Positions 37,920 to 45,613 of a stretch of 64,000 nucleotides of DNA are shown here, one piece after another (the first letter of the stretch is position 1; the number at the start of each line of letters is the position of its first letter). Source of the stretch: QVMM01 sp047030855 (lineage in GTDB: Bacteria > Bacteroidota > Bacteroidia > Bacteroidales > Dysgonomonadaceae); assembly GCA_047030855.1 (NCBI GenBank), contig JBKYIJ010000008.1, forward strand, positions 558,001-622,000. Reading direction: 5' to 3'. The notes beneath the pieces are model-generated. The model was not told where the DNA came from. It did not search any database and saw only the letters and a list, made by a program, of their open reading frames with translations. Both the position numbers and the translations under genes were made by a program.

Positions 37920-39437
37920 CTATTTGCCACGATGCTCTTTTCTGAGCAAATCGTTTATAACCTTAACAGGATTGAATGTTTCGATAGGTACTTCAACAAA
38001 TATTGTGTTCCAATCGGACATAGCGCCGTTCCATAATCCGGGAAGTTCGAGGGCTTTAAGTTCTTTTCCGTTTTTAGATTTGACGGATATAAAACCTGTT
38101 TTTTCATCAACATATTTTCTGAGATCAAATTTATTTCCTTTATAATCCTTCACGGCACAAACCAAGTCCACAGGATTAAAGTGCGTTCCTTTCTCAAACA
38201 TCGCCTTTTTTTCAGGATCATTCATGTCTATCTGCGAACTTTCCAATATTTGCGGCGAAATTGTTCCATCTGTGTTATAAGCCAAGAATGGGCCTCCTCC
38301 GGGCTCACCTGCATTTTTCACCATTCCACAAACGCGTATCGGACGGTTCAGTTTCCGTTTGAGATACAACACCAGCTCTGCATCCTCAAGGAGTTTAGTC
38401 TCAGGATTTTTTGTCGTCAATACGTTTTGAACGAAATACAGTATTTCGATCAACTGTTCATGGGAGTAATTTCCCGAATCTATCAGGTTTAAATATTCAA
38501 ATATCTGTTTCTGTACATCAATAAGGATACCTGCAAGAGTTTTCTTGTAATGAACATCCGTGTCTTTGAACGAGTCCAAAACCACATTGTCAATGTTCTT
38601 TATAAAAATGACATCGGCATCCAAGTCGTTCAGATTTTCTATCAACGCGCCATGTCCTCCGGGACGGAACACAAGTTGTCCGTCTTCCCGAAAGGGTTCA
38701 TTATTGCCGTCAACAGCAATTGTATCGGTTTCGGGCTTTTGTTCGCTTAAAGAAATAACGTATCTGACGTTATGCCTTTTTTCATATTTTTCTTTTTTAT
38801 CTTTTATCAAACTTTCAAACAAAGTCCGATGTTCAGGCGAAACTGTGAAATGGATATTGACTGTACCGCTTCCACATTTGGCATATAAAACGCCTTCTGT
38901 CATGTGTTCTTCCACAGGCGTACGCACTTCAGATGCATATTTATGAAATTTCAGTAAACCCTTAGGCAGTTTTCCATAATTTAGTCCGTTTTCGTGAAGC
39001 AAACCACTTACAACAGATTTATAGTCTTTCTCACCTATTAAGTCTTGCACTGATTTAGAATAATTCTTTTCACAGAACTCATCTAAATCAAAGATAAACG
39101 CAAAGTCTTCTATATTTTCAAAAAAAGTTTTTTCAAAAGACGTTTCAGGTAAACTGTAAGCTGCCTCTTCAAATTCAAATAAAGATTTAAACATTCGGCT
39201 CGCTGCACCCGATGCGGGGACAAACTTGACGACTTTTTTGTCGGCGGAACGGTAATCTTCCCAAGCAGACAAATATTTTTCGCCATTTTTAACCTGCATT
39301 ATGCCTTTTTGTATCGAGGCTGACGACGCTATCTTCAAATAGGGGAAACCATTTTTGAAATTAATCAACTGGTCTTGTATTTTTTTTTCGGAGATTCCTT
39401 TTTGTTTTATAAAGTTTAAATCTTGTTGTGTAAACAT
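37920..39437 (-). CDS. DUF4301 family protein
   Basis: This cytoplasmic protein of about 505 residues belongs to the Bacteroidota family DUF4301. It has no signal peptide or membrane helix. A glycine-rich 'FVPASGAASRMFKSLFEF' segment lies near residue 75, and 'FRPGGHGALIENLNDLDADVIFIKNIDNVV' near 260 recalls the nucleotide and acceptor loops of sugar-nucleotide transferases. 'RPIRVCGMVKNAGEPGGGPF' follows at about 370. These make a nucleotidyltransferase-like fold possible, but the reaction is not known. The start is chosen at the ATG at 39435-39437 (MFTQQDLNF); seven more codons are open upstream. It stands alone between a terminator upstream and the groS leader region downstream. Confidence 0.85.
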   Translation of the reverse strand: MFTQQDLNFIKQKGISEKKIQDQLINFKNGFPYLKIASSASIQKGIMQVKNGEKYLSAWEDYRSADKKVVKFVPASGAASRMFKSLFEFEEAAYSLPETSFEKTFFENIEDFAFIFDLDEFCEKNYSKSVQDLIGEKDYKSVVSGLLHENGLNYGKLPKGLLKFHKYASEVRTPVEEHMTEGVLYAKCGSGTVNIHFTVSPEHRTLFESLIKDKKEKYEKRHNVRYVISLSEQKPETDTIAVDGNNEPFREDGQLVFRPGGHGALIENLNDLDADVIFIKNIDNVVLDSFKDTDVHYKKTLAGILIDVQKQIFEYLNLIDSGNYSHEQLIEILYFVQNVLTTKNPETKLLEDAELVLYLKRKLNRPIRVCGMVKNAGEPGGGPFLAYNTDGTISPQILESSQIDMNDPEKKAMFEKGTHFNPVDLVCAVKDYKGNKFDLRKYVDEKTGFISVKSKNGKELKALELPGLWNGAMSDWNTIFVEVPIETFNPVKVINDLLRKEHRGK

Positions 39438-39481
39438 ATTTCGGGTATTTGATTCCAATGAAAGTTGTAAAAATAAAATAA

Positions 39482-39512
39482 AAAAGCAAACTCCCCAAAG
39501 AAGTTTGCTTTA
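39482..39512 (-). terminator. rho-independent terminator after the small secreted protein gene
   Basis: A 10-base stem AAAGCAAACT / AGTTTGCTTT has an 11-base loop with an A/T-rich flank. On the minus strand it ends in a T run. It lies downstream of the gene at 39539-39844. Confidence 0.8.
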
Positions 39513-39538
39513 TATATATTGTAATTGTTTTTTAATCT

Positions 39539-39844
39539 TTAAAAATCAGCATTTCGGGTTCCCGATCGTTTTCTGACAAAAAAGAAGTAAACTCCAAACA
39601 GCAGAATGCATACCAAAATATCTTTAGATCCGAAATCATAACCCAAAGTTGTTTTTTCTGCATCTAAAGAAGCTATCGGCTGTTTATAAGGTTTTATGTT
39701 GTCTATTGACGCACCGTATACAGGCTTTCTTACAGAAAAATATTCGTCTTCCATCGGCAGAAAACTTGTAGGAGATGCCGATGCTCCGAAATTAAGCATC
39801 AAAGAAAATAAAAGGAGTAATATAACTTTCTTAACACATGCCAT
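39539..39844 (-). CDS. hypothetical small protein with signal peptide and C-terminal membrane helix
   Basis: This 101-residue protein starts with a signal peptide (VKKVILLLLFSLMLNFGASAS). A polar middle section of about 45 residues follows, then one membrane helix (KDILVCILLFGVYFFFV) and a short basic tail RKRSGTRN. The order (signal, extracytoplasmic stretch, one helix, basic tail) implies a small type I membrane protein with its tail in the cytoplasm. It is not recognised as any named family. A terminator follows. The 113 bases upstream contain the inferred start region. It is probably real because of its well-formed signal peptide and clean terminator. Confidence 0.6.
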   Translation of the reverse strand: MACVKKVILLLLFSLMLNFGASASPTSFLPMEDEYFSVRKPVYGASIDNIKPYKQPIASLDAEKTTLGYDFGSKDILVCILLFGVYFFFVRKRSGTRNADF

Positions 39845-39957
39845 ACTATAAATCTTGTTCTGTAATGTTTGTTAAATTTTACCAGTCAAGACATTATACA
39901 CCATCTTAAACCAACTGCAAAGATATAAACTATATTTGTAAATACAATCTTTTTTTC

Positions 39958-40344
39958 TCAATAAATTACATCTTTCTTTTTCAAAAGCTGTATATTCTTA
40001 TCATCTATATATAGTATCGGCACAGATTCCTTTTCTTCGATATGCACTAAGCCCAGATTTTTCATGATCGTTTCGTTTTTCACCGCATATATATACACAG
40101 GTTCCGACACATTTTCCAAGCTTATCGGGCAAGCTTTTTTTCTGCACTCAGATTTCAGTTTGTTAAAATCATCGGTGTCATTAAAATTACCCGTCATTAA
40201 ATCATTGGTAAGGTTCTCAATAAAATATTCGTTGTGTCTCTTATTTCCGTTAGTAAAAATAAGATAAGACAGATCATTTTCTTTCAGGAAAATGATTGCC
40301 CGACAAACCAAATATGAATTTTCATTCTGAAGCAATTTTTTCAT
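39958..40344 (-). CDS. hypothetical cytoplasmic protein
   Basis: This 128-residue soluble protein has no signal peptide or membrane segment and no motif I recognise. It contains hydrophobic strands alternating with charged helices (YLVCRAIIFLKENDLSYLIF; PVYIYAVKN; VPILYIDDKNIQLL) and three cysteines, two of them in the middle (SECRKKACPISLE). Its start overlaps the end of the upstream membrane-protein gene by 23 bases, so the two are almost certainly translated from one mRNA and may work together. Function unknown. Confidence 0.55.
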   Translation of the reverse strand: MKKLLQNENSYLVCRAIIFLKENDLSYLIFTNGNKRHNEYFIENLTNDLMTGNFNDTDDFNKLKSECRKKACPISLENVSEPVYIYAVKNETIMKNLGLVHIEEKESVPILYIDDKNIQLLKKKDVIY

Positions 40345-40585
40345 TTCTTCCCCTTTTCGCTACCTTCAGCCATATAGCTCCTATGACAAACAAAAGAGCG
40401 AAAGGAATTGCCCTGACTGTTAACAGCATATCATAATTGAGAAGATAAACCAACCCGAACAAGGCAAAAAACAAAACGAGGAACGGCAGATAGACCGATC
40501 CGTTTTTTAACCAAAAATATTTCGGCAGATGTTTTTTCTTAAAACTTACGTTTTTTTCAAGCTTGCTTAACGAATCTGATTTCAT
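40322..40585 (-). CDS. hypothetical two-helix membrane protein
   Basis: This 87-residue protein has a basic, lysine-rich N-terminus of about 30 residues (KLEKNVSFKKKHLPK) followed by two membrane helices (VYLPFLVLFFALFGLVYLLNY and TVRAIPFALLFVIGAIWLKVA) and a short basic end. It overlaps the following small gene by 23 bases. A minus-strand -7 element sits about 20 bases upstream, and the divergent RelA-like gene begins 186 bases away. It is not a family I recognise. A small membrane partner for the soluble protein downstream is an inference from the overlap only. Confidence 0.55.
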   Translation of the reverse strand: MKSDSLSKLEKNVSFKKKHLPKYFWLKNGSVYLPFLVLFFALFGLVYLLNYDMLLTVRAIPFALLFVIGAIWLKVAKRGRNEKIASE

Positions 40586-40605
40586 ATACTAAAGTGTTAT
40601 GACTG

Positions 40606-40613
40606 CAAAAATA
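40606..40613 (-). promoter_or_regulatory. -7 promoter element TATTTTTG (minus strand)
   Basis: CAAAAATA on the plus strand reads TATTTTTG on the minus strand, matching TAnnTTTG 21 bases before the start of the small membrane-protein gene. No clear -33 element is seen, so support is limited. Confidence 0.3.
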
Positions 40614-40770
40614 GGCGTTTTATTTATCCTTGACAGGCATTATTGAATTATATTTTTATAAGAAAATAAAATATTTTCTAAACAGATATGATACAAAAAT
40701 GTACTAATTTTACATTTTAAGGTTATATATAATTCTTCAAATTTAGCAACAAACAAGAGTTTCACAGATA

Positions 40771-42960
40771 ATGGGTAAAGAGATTAACAACAGGATTTCA
40801 CTTTATAAAAAACTTATCACGGATATAAAAAAAAATGTTTCTGAAAAAGATCAGGAACATTTGAAGCTCGTTATAAAAGATGCTCTGAAAAAAGGCATAT
40901 ACAACAAAGACAAGGCGGATCATTCCCGTTTAGAAACTGTTGTCAACACAGTCCTCATCATTATAAATGAAATCGGGCTCAGAAACACATCCGTAATCGC
41001 CACTTTGTTATATTACCCCTTTATATGCAACATAATAACATTGAAGCGTATAGAGGAACTTTTCGACTCGGAAGTTGTAAATATCATAAAAGGATTAAAA
41101 AAAGTAAGGAGTTTGGAGTATAACCAAAACACGCTTGCGTCGGAAAACTACATCAGTCTGCTGCTTTCCTTTGCCGAGGACATACGGGTAGTTCTGATCA
41201 TGATAGCCAACAGGTTGTATCTGATGCGTAACGCTCAGGTTTATGACGAACAATTCAAGCTTAGGTTATCAATAGAAACCTCTTATTTATACACGCCGTT
41301 GGCACATAAGCTGGGGCTTTATAAGATCAAGTCGGAAATGGAGGACCTCTATCTGAAATATACCGACAGGGAAACTTACGATTATATATCTCAGAAGATA
41401 AACGAGACAAAGGCTTCGCGTGACAAATATATCGCGGAATTCATTGCTCCGATCGAAGAAAAACTGAAAAAAAGCGGATTGAAATACGATATAAAAGGGC
41501 GAACTAAATCTATTTTTTCGATTAACAACAAATTGAAAAAGCAAAAAATAGACTTTGAGTCCATATATGATTTGTTCGCCATCCGCATAATATTAGATTC
41601 TCCGCTGGAAAAAGAAAAAGCCGAATGCTGGCAGGTTTATTCAATTGTTACAGACCTGTACCAACCCAATCCCAAAAGGCTGAAAGACTGGCTATCCATT
41701 CCGAAAAGCAACGGATACGAATCGCTGCATATCACGGTCATGGGACCCGAATCGAAATGGGTGGAAGTTCAGATCAGAACGCACAGAATGGACGAAATTG
41801 CAGAACGGGGCTTCGCTGCCCACTGGAAATACAAAGGGCTTAAAAGTCAGGAAAATCTCGACGACTGGCTGACAAACCTGCGCGAAACTCTGGAGAATAA
41901 GAACCTGAACACCGAAGAAAAGCTACAAGATTTCAAACTCGACATATACGACGATGAAATATACGTATTCACGCCGAAAGGGGATTTGCACAAACTACCG
42001 AAAGGAGCTACCGTTCTCGATTTTGCCTTTTCGATCCACTCAAAACTGGGAACAACCTGCGTTTCGGGGAAGGTAAACGGAAAAAACGAATCTATCCGCC
42101 ACAAACTGAACAACGGCGATCAGATCGACATTGTTACGTCACCCAATCAAACTCCTAAACGTGACTGGCTTAAATATGTAGTAACATCAAAAGCCAAGAA
42201 CAAGATCAGGCAAAGCCTGAAAGAAGAAGCCAATAAACAGGTAAATTACGCTAAAGAACAGCTGAAACGGCGGATGAAAAACCGCAAGATAGAAGAAGAC
42301 GAAGCAGTGATGATGCGGCTTATTAAAAAAATGGGCTTCAAAACCGTTACGGATTTTTATGTCAAAATAGCGGAAGAATCTTTAGACATAAACAATGTCA
42401 TAGACCAGTATGTTGATCTGGAAAAGAAAGAAGCAGAAATCCGGGATAAACACGAAATCACAAGCGCCGAAAACTTTACGATACAAACAAACGAAACAGA
42501 CAAAGAGCAATTCAAAGACGAACTGATATTGGATAAAAATCTGACGGGAGTCGATTACAAATTAGCAAGGTGTTGCAATCCCATTTTTGGCGACGAAATA
42601 TTCGGGTTCGTATCATCTCAGGGTATAAAAATTCACAGAAAAAACTGTCCGAATGCCCATGACATGTTTTCGCGCTTCGGATACAGGATTATTCCCGCGC
42701 GCTGGTCGGGAAAATCGGAATCGTCCTATATTATTACTTTACGCGTTGTGGGGATCGACGATATCGGAATCGTAACAAACCTTACCTCCATTATTTCCAA
42801 AGAACAGGGCGTTACACTCCGAGCCATTAATATTGATTCGAACGACGGCTTGTTTCAAGGAAACATATCGGTTCTTCTGAATAATACGGATGCACTTAAT
42901 GTACTGATAAAAAAACTGAAAACAGTGAAAGGAGTAAAACAAATAAACAGAATAAATTAG
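40771..42960 (+). CDS. relA: RelA/SpoT homologue, probably (p)ppGpp synthetase only
   Basis: This 729-residue alarmone enzyme has the full RSH layout: HD-like domain (about 40-190), synthetase domain (about 240-350), TGS domain (IYVFTPKGDLHKLPKGATVLDFAF, about 395-455), zinc-finger-like region (RCCNPIFGDEIFGFVSS) and C-terminal ACT domain. The synthetase core is intact: GRTKSIFSINNKL, YDLFAIRIIL, KRLKDWLSIPKSNGYESLH and WVEVQIRT. The hydrolase signature is lost: where bifunctional Rel has HDxxED there is YYPFIC (about residue 81), and the later ADRLHNMR is ANRLYLMR. It should therefore make but not degrade (p)ppGpp, like E. coli RelA. A second RSH with hydrolase activity would be expected elsewhere in the genome. 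Confidence 0.93.
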   Translation: MGKEINNRISLYKKLITDIKKNVSEKDQEHLKLVIKDALKKGIYNKDKADHSRLETVVNTVLIIINEIGLRNTSVIATLLYYPFICNIITLKRIEELFDSEVVNIIKGLKKVRSLEYNQNTLASENYISLLLSFAEDIRVVLIMIANRLYLMRNAQVYDEQFKLRLSIETSYLYTPLAHKLGLYKIKSEMEDLYLKYTDRETYDYISQKINETKASRDKYIAEFIAPIEEKLKKSGLKYDIKGRTKSIFSINNKLKKQKIDFESIYDLFAIRIILDSPLEKEKAECWQVYSIVTDLYQPNPKRLKDWLSIPKSNGYESLHITVMGPESKWVEVQIRTHRMDEIAERGFAAHWKYKGLKSQENLDDWLTNLRETLENKNLNTEEKLQDFKLDIYDDEIYVFTPKGDLHKLPKGATVLDFAFSIHSKLGTTCVSGKVNGKNESIRHKLNNGDQIDIVTSPNQTPKRDWLKYVVTSKAKNKIRQSLKEEANKQVNYAKEQLKRRMKNRKIEEDEAVMMRLIKKMGFKTVTDFYVKIAEESLDINNVIDQYVDLEKKEAEIRDKHEITSAENFTIQTNETDKEQFKDELILDKNLTGVDYKLARCCNPIFGDEIFGFVSSQGIKIHRKNCPNAHDMFSRFGYRIIPARWSGKSESSYIITLRVVGIDDIGIVTNLTSIISKEQGVTLRAINIDSNDGLFQGNISVLLNNTDALNVLIKKLKTVKGVKQINRIN

Positions 42961-43034
42961 TAATATATACTATTTTTTTAATATAATTACAACACGAACA
43001 TTCTACAAAACAAAATCATAAAACCTCGACTACT

Positions 43035-44837
43035 ATGTTAAAAAAAGAACTACTATTGGTCATTACGTTATTGTTGACATTTTCGCTGAAAAGTTTTTCA
43101 GAAGAGAAAAAAACAATAAAATCTATGCTCGAAAGTGCTACCGTTTTCTTCCAAGGTGCGGAACTTACCCATAATACTACGGCAGCCCTGACAAAAGGAG
43201 AGAACGAAATCTGGCTGGAAGGATTGAGCCCTAACGTAGATCGGAACAGCATCAAAATATCCGCATCGAACGGAGCATTAATCACTGCTTTTGAATTTTC
43301 AATAGATTATCTTGGGAATAAAACACTTTCACCCATTGAAAAAAAGTTGCAGGATTCAATCAATTATTATCAGAGACAAGTAAAAGAAATTGATGTAAAG
43401 CTGGCAACAACTGAAAATATGATAGGACTGCTGGATGCCAATAAAAGCATTGCAGGAACACAAACAGGGTTGAGTGTCGCAGAACTGATGAAAATGATGG
43501 ATTACTACCAATCTAAATCGAATGAATTACAAGTTGCAAAGTTCGACTATAACAATAATAAAGAAAGGTTTACAGGCAGAATCTCTGTTATTCAAAAACA
43601 ATTAGATCAGGAAAAAGCTAAGAATACGCAAACATCAGGAATACTCAAACTGAATATTTCTGCCATAGCAAACTCAAACACAAACCTGAAAATCAGCTAC
43701 TATACATCTTCGGCAGGGTGGACTCCCTATTATGACATTAATGTAACAGACACGCAAAGCCCTATAAAAATCGCTTCGAAAGCTAAAGTAAAGCAAACAA
43801 CGGGAATCAATTGGGATAAAGTTAAACTTACGCTTTCGACAACAACCCCAAGCAGAGGAAAAACAGCGCCGCTGTTCAGCACTTGGTTTCTAAATTTCCA
43901 ACAAAACTATCCCGCATATTCTTCTTTAGAAATGGCATCAGGAAGAGCAACACAAAACTCATATGTATACGCCGATCAGGCTGAAAAAAAGATCATGATA
44001 AGAGGAGCAAGTTCGTTAAAAGAATCTGCCGCACCTTTGATTATTGTAGACGGGGTACCGATGGAAGATATAGACATTAACGATATAGATGCATCTATGA
44101 TTAAGACAATGGATGTCATAAAAGACGGAAGTGCAAACGCATTGTATGGAAGCAGGGCGGCAAACGGAGTTATTGTCATCACAACAAAAAACAGTATGGA
44201 CGATTACGTATCGAAAGACGATAACCAACTGAGTATGACATACAACATTGCGCTACCCTACACGATAGAAGGAAACGGGAAAGAGCAAAGCGTCGATCTG
44301 CAAAACCTTGAAGTTCCTGCCGAATTTATGTATTATGCCACTCCTAAGCTTGACAGCGAAACCTTCCTCATTGCCAACATTTCCGATTGGACAAAGCTGG
44401 GTTTACTTTCGGGAAAGGCAAATGTCACATTTGCGGGGACTTACATAGGCGAAAGCAATATAGACGTTAATTCGACGCAAGAAAAACTGACATTAACCTT
44501 AGGAACAGACAAACGGATTGCCGTTAAGAGAGAGAAATTGCAGGATTTCAGCAGTAAAAAATTTCTGGGCAATAGTGTGAAACAAGAATTTGTTTACCAA
44601 ATAACGGTTAAGAACAATCAAAACCAGACAGTCAAACTTGTGTTGAAAGATCAGTATCCGCTTTCAACACAAAAAGAAATCGAAGTGGAGCAACTGAAAG
44701 AAACAACGCCTCCTACATTCAATAACGAATCGGTCGGAGTTCTGTCATGGGAATTTGAACTAAAGCCCGGAGAAAGCCGCGTATTTAAAAACGCATATTC
44801 CGTGAAATATCCGAAAGACACTAACATCAACCTATAA
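43035..44837 (+). CDS. MuiA-like DUF4140/DUF4139 protein with an embedded TonB-plug-like segment
   Basis: This 600-residue exported protein has a signal peptide (KKELLLVITLLLTFSLKSFS). The N-terminal DUF4140 domain (SATVFFQGAELTHNTTA to about residue 100) is followed by a coiled coil of about 90 residues. The DUF4139 beta-domain then begins at ISYYTSSAGWTPYYDINV and ends at YSVKYPKD. Inside it, residues of about 321-386 (MIRGASSLKESAAPLIIVDG, then GSANALYGSRAANGVIVITT) closely resemble the plug domain of SusC-type TonB-dependent receptors, yet no beta-barrel or TonB box is present. The family is named after a mucoidy inhibitor; its function is unclear. A hairpin terminator follows directly. 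Confidence 0.88.
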   Translation: MLKKELLLVITLLLTFSLKSFSEEKKTIKSMLESATVFFQGAELTHNTTAALTKGENEIWLEGLSPNVDRNSIKISASNGALITAFEFSIDYLGNKTLSPIEKKLQDSINYYQRQVKEIDVKLATTENMIGLLDANKSIAGTQTGLSVAELMKMMDYYQSKSNELQVAKFDYNNNKERFTGRISVIQKQLDQEKAKNTQTSGILKLNISAIANSNTNLKISYYTSSAGWTPYYDINVTDTQSPIKIASKAKVKQTTGINWDKVKLTLSTTTPSRGKTAPLFSTWFLNFQQNYPAYSSLEMASGRATQNSYVYADQAEKKIMIRGASSLKESAAPLIIVDGVPMEDIDINDIDASMIKTMDVIKDGSANALYGSRAANGVIVITTKNSMDDYVSKDDNQLSMTYNIALPYTIEGNGKEQSVDLQNLEVPAEFMYYATPKLDSETFLIANISDWTKLGLLSGKANVTFAGTYIGESNIDVNSTQEKLTLTLGTDKRIAVKREKLQDFSSKKFLGNSVKQEFVYQITVKNNQNQTVKLVLKDQYPLSTQKEIEVEQLKETTPPTFNNESVGVLSWEFELKPGESRVFKNAYSVKYPKDTNINL

Positions 44838-44843
44838 ACAACA

Positions 44844-44885
44844 GAAAGAGGGTAAAATAAATTGTTTTATCCTCTTTCCATTTTT
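44844..44885 (+). terminator. rho-independent terminator after the MuiA-like gene
   Basis: A stem GAAAGAGGGTAAAA / TTTTATCCTCTTTC with one G-T pair and an AT-rich loop is followed by CCATTTTT. It ends the DUF4139 transcript ahead of the tRNA gene. Confidence 0.85.
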
Positions 44886-44941
44886 GAAATATTTTACAGA
44901 GAATTATAACAGAAACATTCTTTTAACTAAAGAAAATATAT

Positions 44942-44949
44942 TACTTTTG
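44942..44949 (+). promoter_or_regulatory. -7 promoter element TACTTTTG of the tRNA-Lys gene
   Basis: An exact TAnnTTTG match ends 11 bases before the mature tRNA. TTTT at 44921-44924 could serve as a weak -33 element. The predicted start near 44955 gives a very short 5' leader. Confidence 0.5.
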
Positions 44950-44960
44950 TGTCCGTTAAT

Positions 44961-45033
44961 GACTCCGTAGCTCAGTTGGTAGAGCAAATGACTCTTAATC
45001 ATTGGGTCGTGGGTTCGAGTCCCACCGGGGTCA
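44961..45033 (+). tRNA. tRNA-Lys (anticodon CTT)
   Basis: The 73-base sequence folds into a full cloverleaf: acceptor GACTCCG / CGGGGTC (one G-T pair), U8 and A9, D-arm GCTC-AGTTGGTA-GAGC, anticodon arm AATGA-CTCTTAA-TCATT with CTT at positions 34-36, variable loop GGGTC, T-arm GTGGG-TTCGAGT-CCCAC, and discriminator A. The CCA end is not encoded. It carries its own promoter and is followed by a strong hairpin terminator, so it forms a single-gene unit. Confidence 0.97.
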
Positions 45034-45036
45034 CGA

Positions 45037-45068
45037 AAAAAGGTTGTAAATGATATTTACAACCTTTT
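45037..45068 (+). terminator. bidirectional terminator after tRNA-Lys
   Basis: A 13-base perfect stem (AAAGGTTGTAAAT / ATTTACAACCTTT) with a GAT loop has A-runs before and T-runs after it. It can end both the tRNA transcript and the convergent gamma-carbonic anhydrase operon. Confidence 0.9.
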
Positions 45069-45079
45069 ATTATTGAATA

Positions 45080-45598
45080 TTAATCTTCTTTAAACCAACC
45101 CGAATACATCAAATAGTTTTTCGCTATCTTCTGATTCATTTCTTTGGATTGTTCTGGATCAACTTTTTTTACGAATTTAGCGGGAACGCCTGCATAAATA
45201 CTGCCCGGTTCGACTTGAGTGCCACTCAACACTACTGATCCTGCCGCAATAATTGCACCTTCACCGATAACGGCATGATCCAGAACTACTGCACCCATAC
45301 CTATAAGTGCACCGTTTTCAACCTTTGCACCGTGTACAACAACATTATGCCCGATAGAAACATCGTCACCGATTTCTACCACCGATTTTTGATACAATGT
45401 ATGCAGAACCGTTCCGTCCTGAATATTAACCCGGTTTCCGATACGGATCGAATTGACATCCCCACGCAAAACAGCGTTAAACCACACGCTGCAATCATCA
45501 CCCATTATCACATCACCGATAATGGTGGCGTTATCCGCAAGAAAAACGTTTTTACCTATCCGAGGAGTAAATCCTCTGACTTCTTTTATTAATGCCAT
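45080..45598 (-). CDS. gamma-carbonic anhydrase family protein (left-handed beta-helix)
   Basis: This 172-residue protein is built of hexapeptide repeats (NATIIGDVIMGDDCSVWFNAVLRGDVNSIRIG..., ALIGMGAVVLDHAVIGEGAII) and ends in a helix (QSKEMNQKIAKNYLMYSGWF). The residues that hold zinc in gamma-carbonic anhydrases are present (H in DGTVLHTLY, H in SIGHNVVVH). It matches the YrdA/PaaY-type trimeric family; bicarbonate chemistry is possible, but many members are inactive or act on other substrates. It sits 15 bases after the aminopeptidase P gene and shares its operon. Confidence 0.9.
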   Translation of the reverse strand: MALIKEVRGFTPRIGKNVFLADNATIIGDVIMGDDCSVWFNAVLRGDVNSIRIGNRVNIQDGTVLHTLYQKSVVEIGDDVSIGHNVVVHGAKVENGALIGMGAVVLDHAVIGEGAIIAAGSVVLSGTQVEPGSIYAGVPAKFVKKVDPEQSKEMNQKIAKNYLMYSGWFKED

Positions 45599-45613
45599 TT
45601 TATATTTTAGTGA

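Noticed and set aside
37742..37930. Minus-strand frame of 62 codons upstream of groS
   Set aside because: It overlaps the end of the DUF4301 gene by 11 bases and shows no signal peptide, motif or codon pattern like its neighbours; more likely leader DNA of groS.
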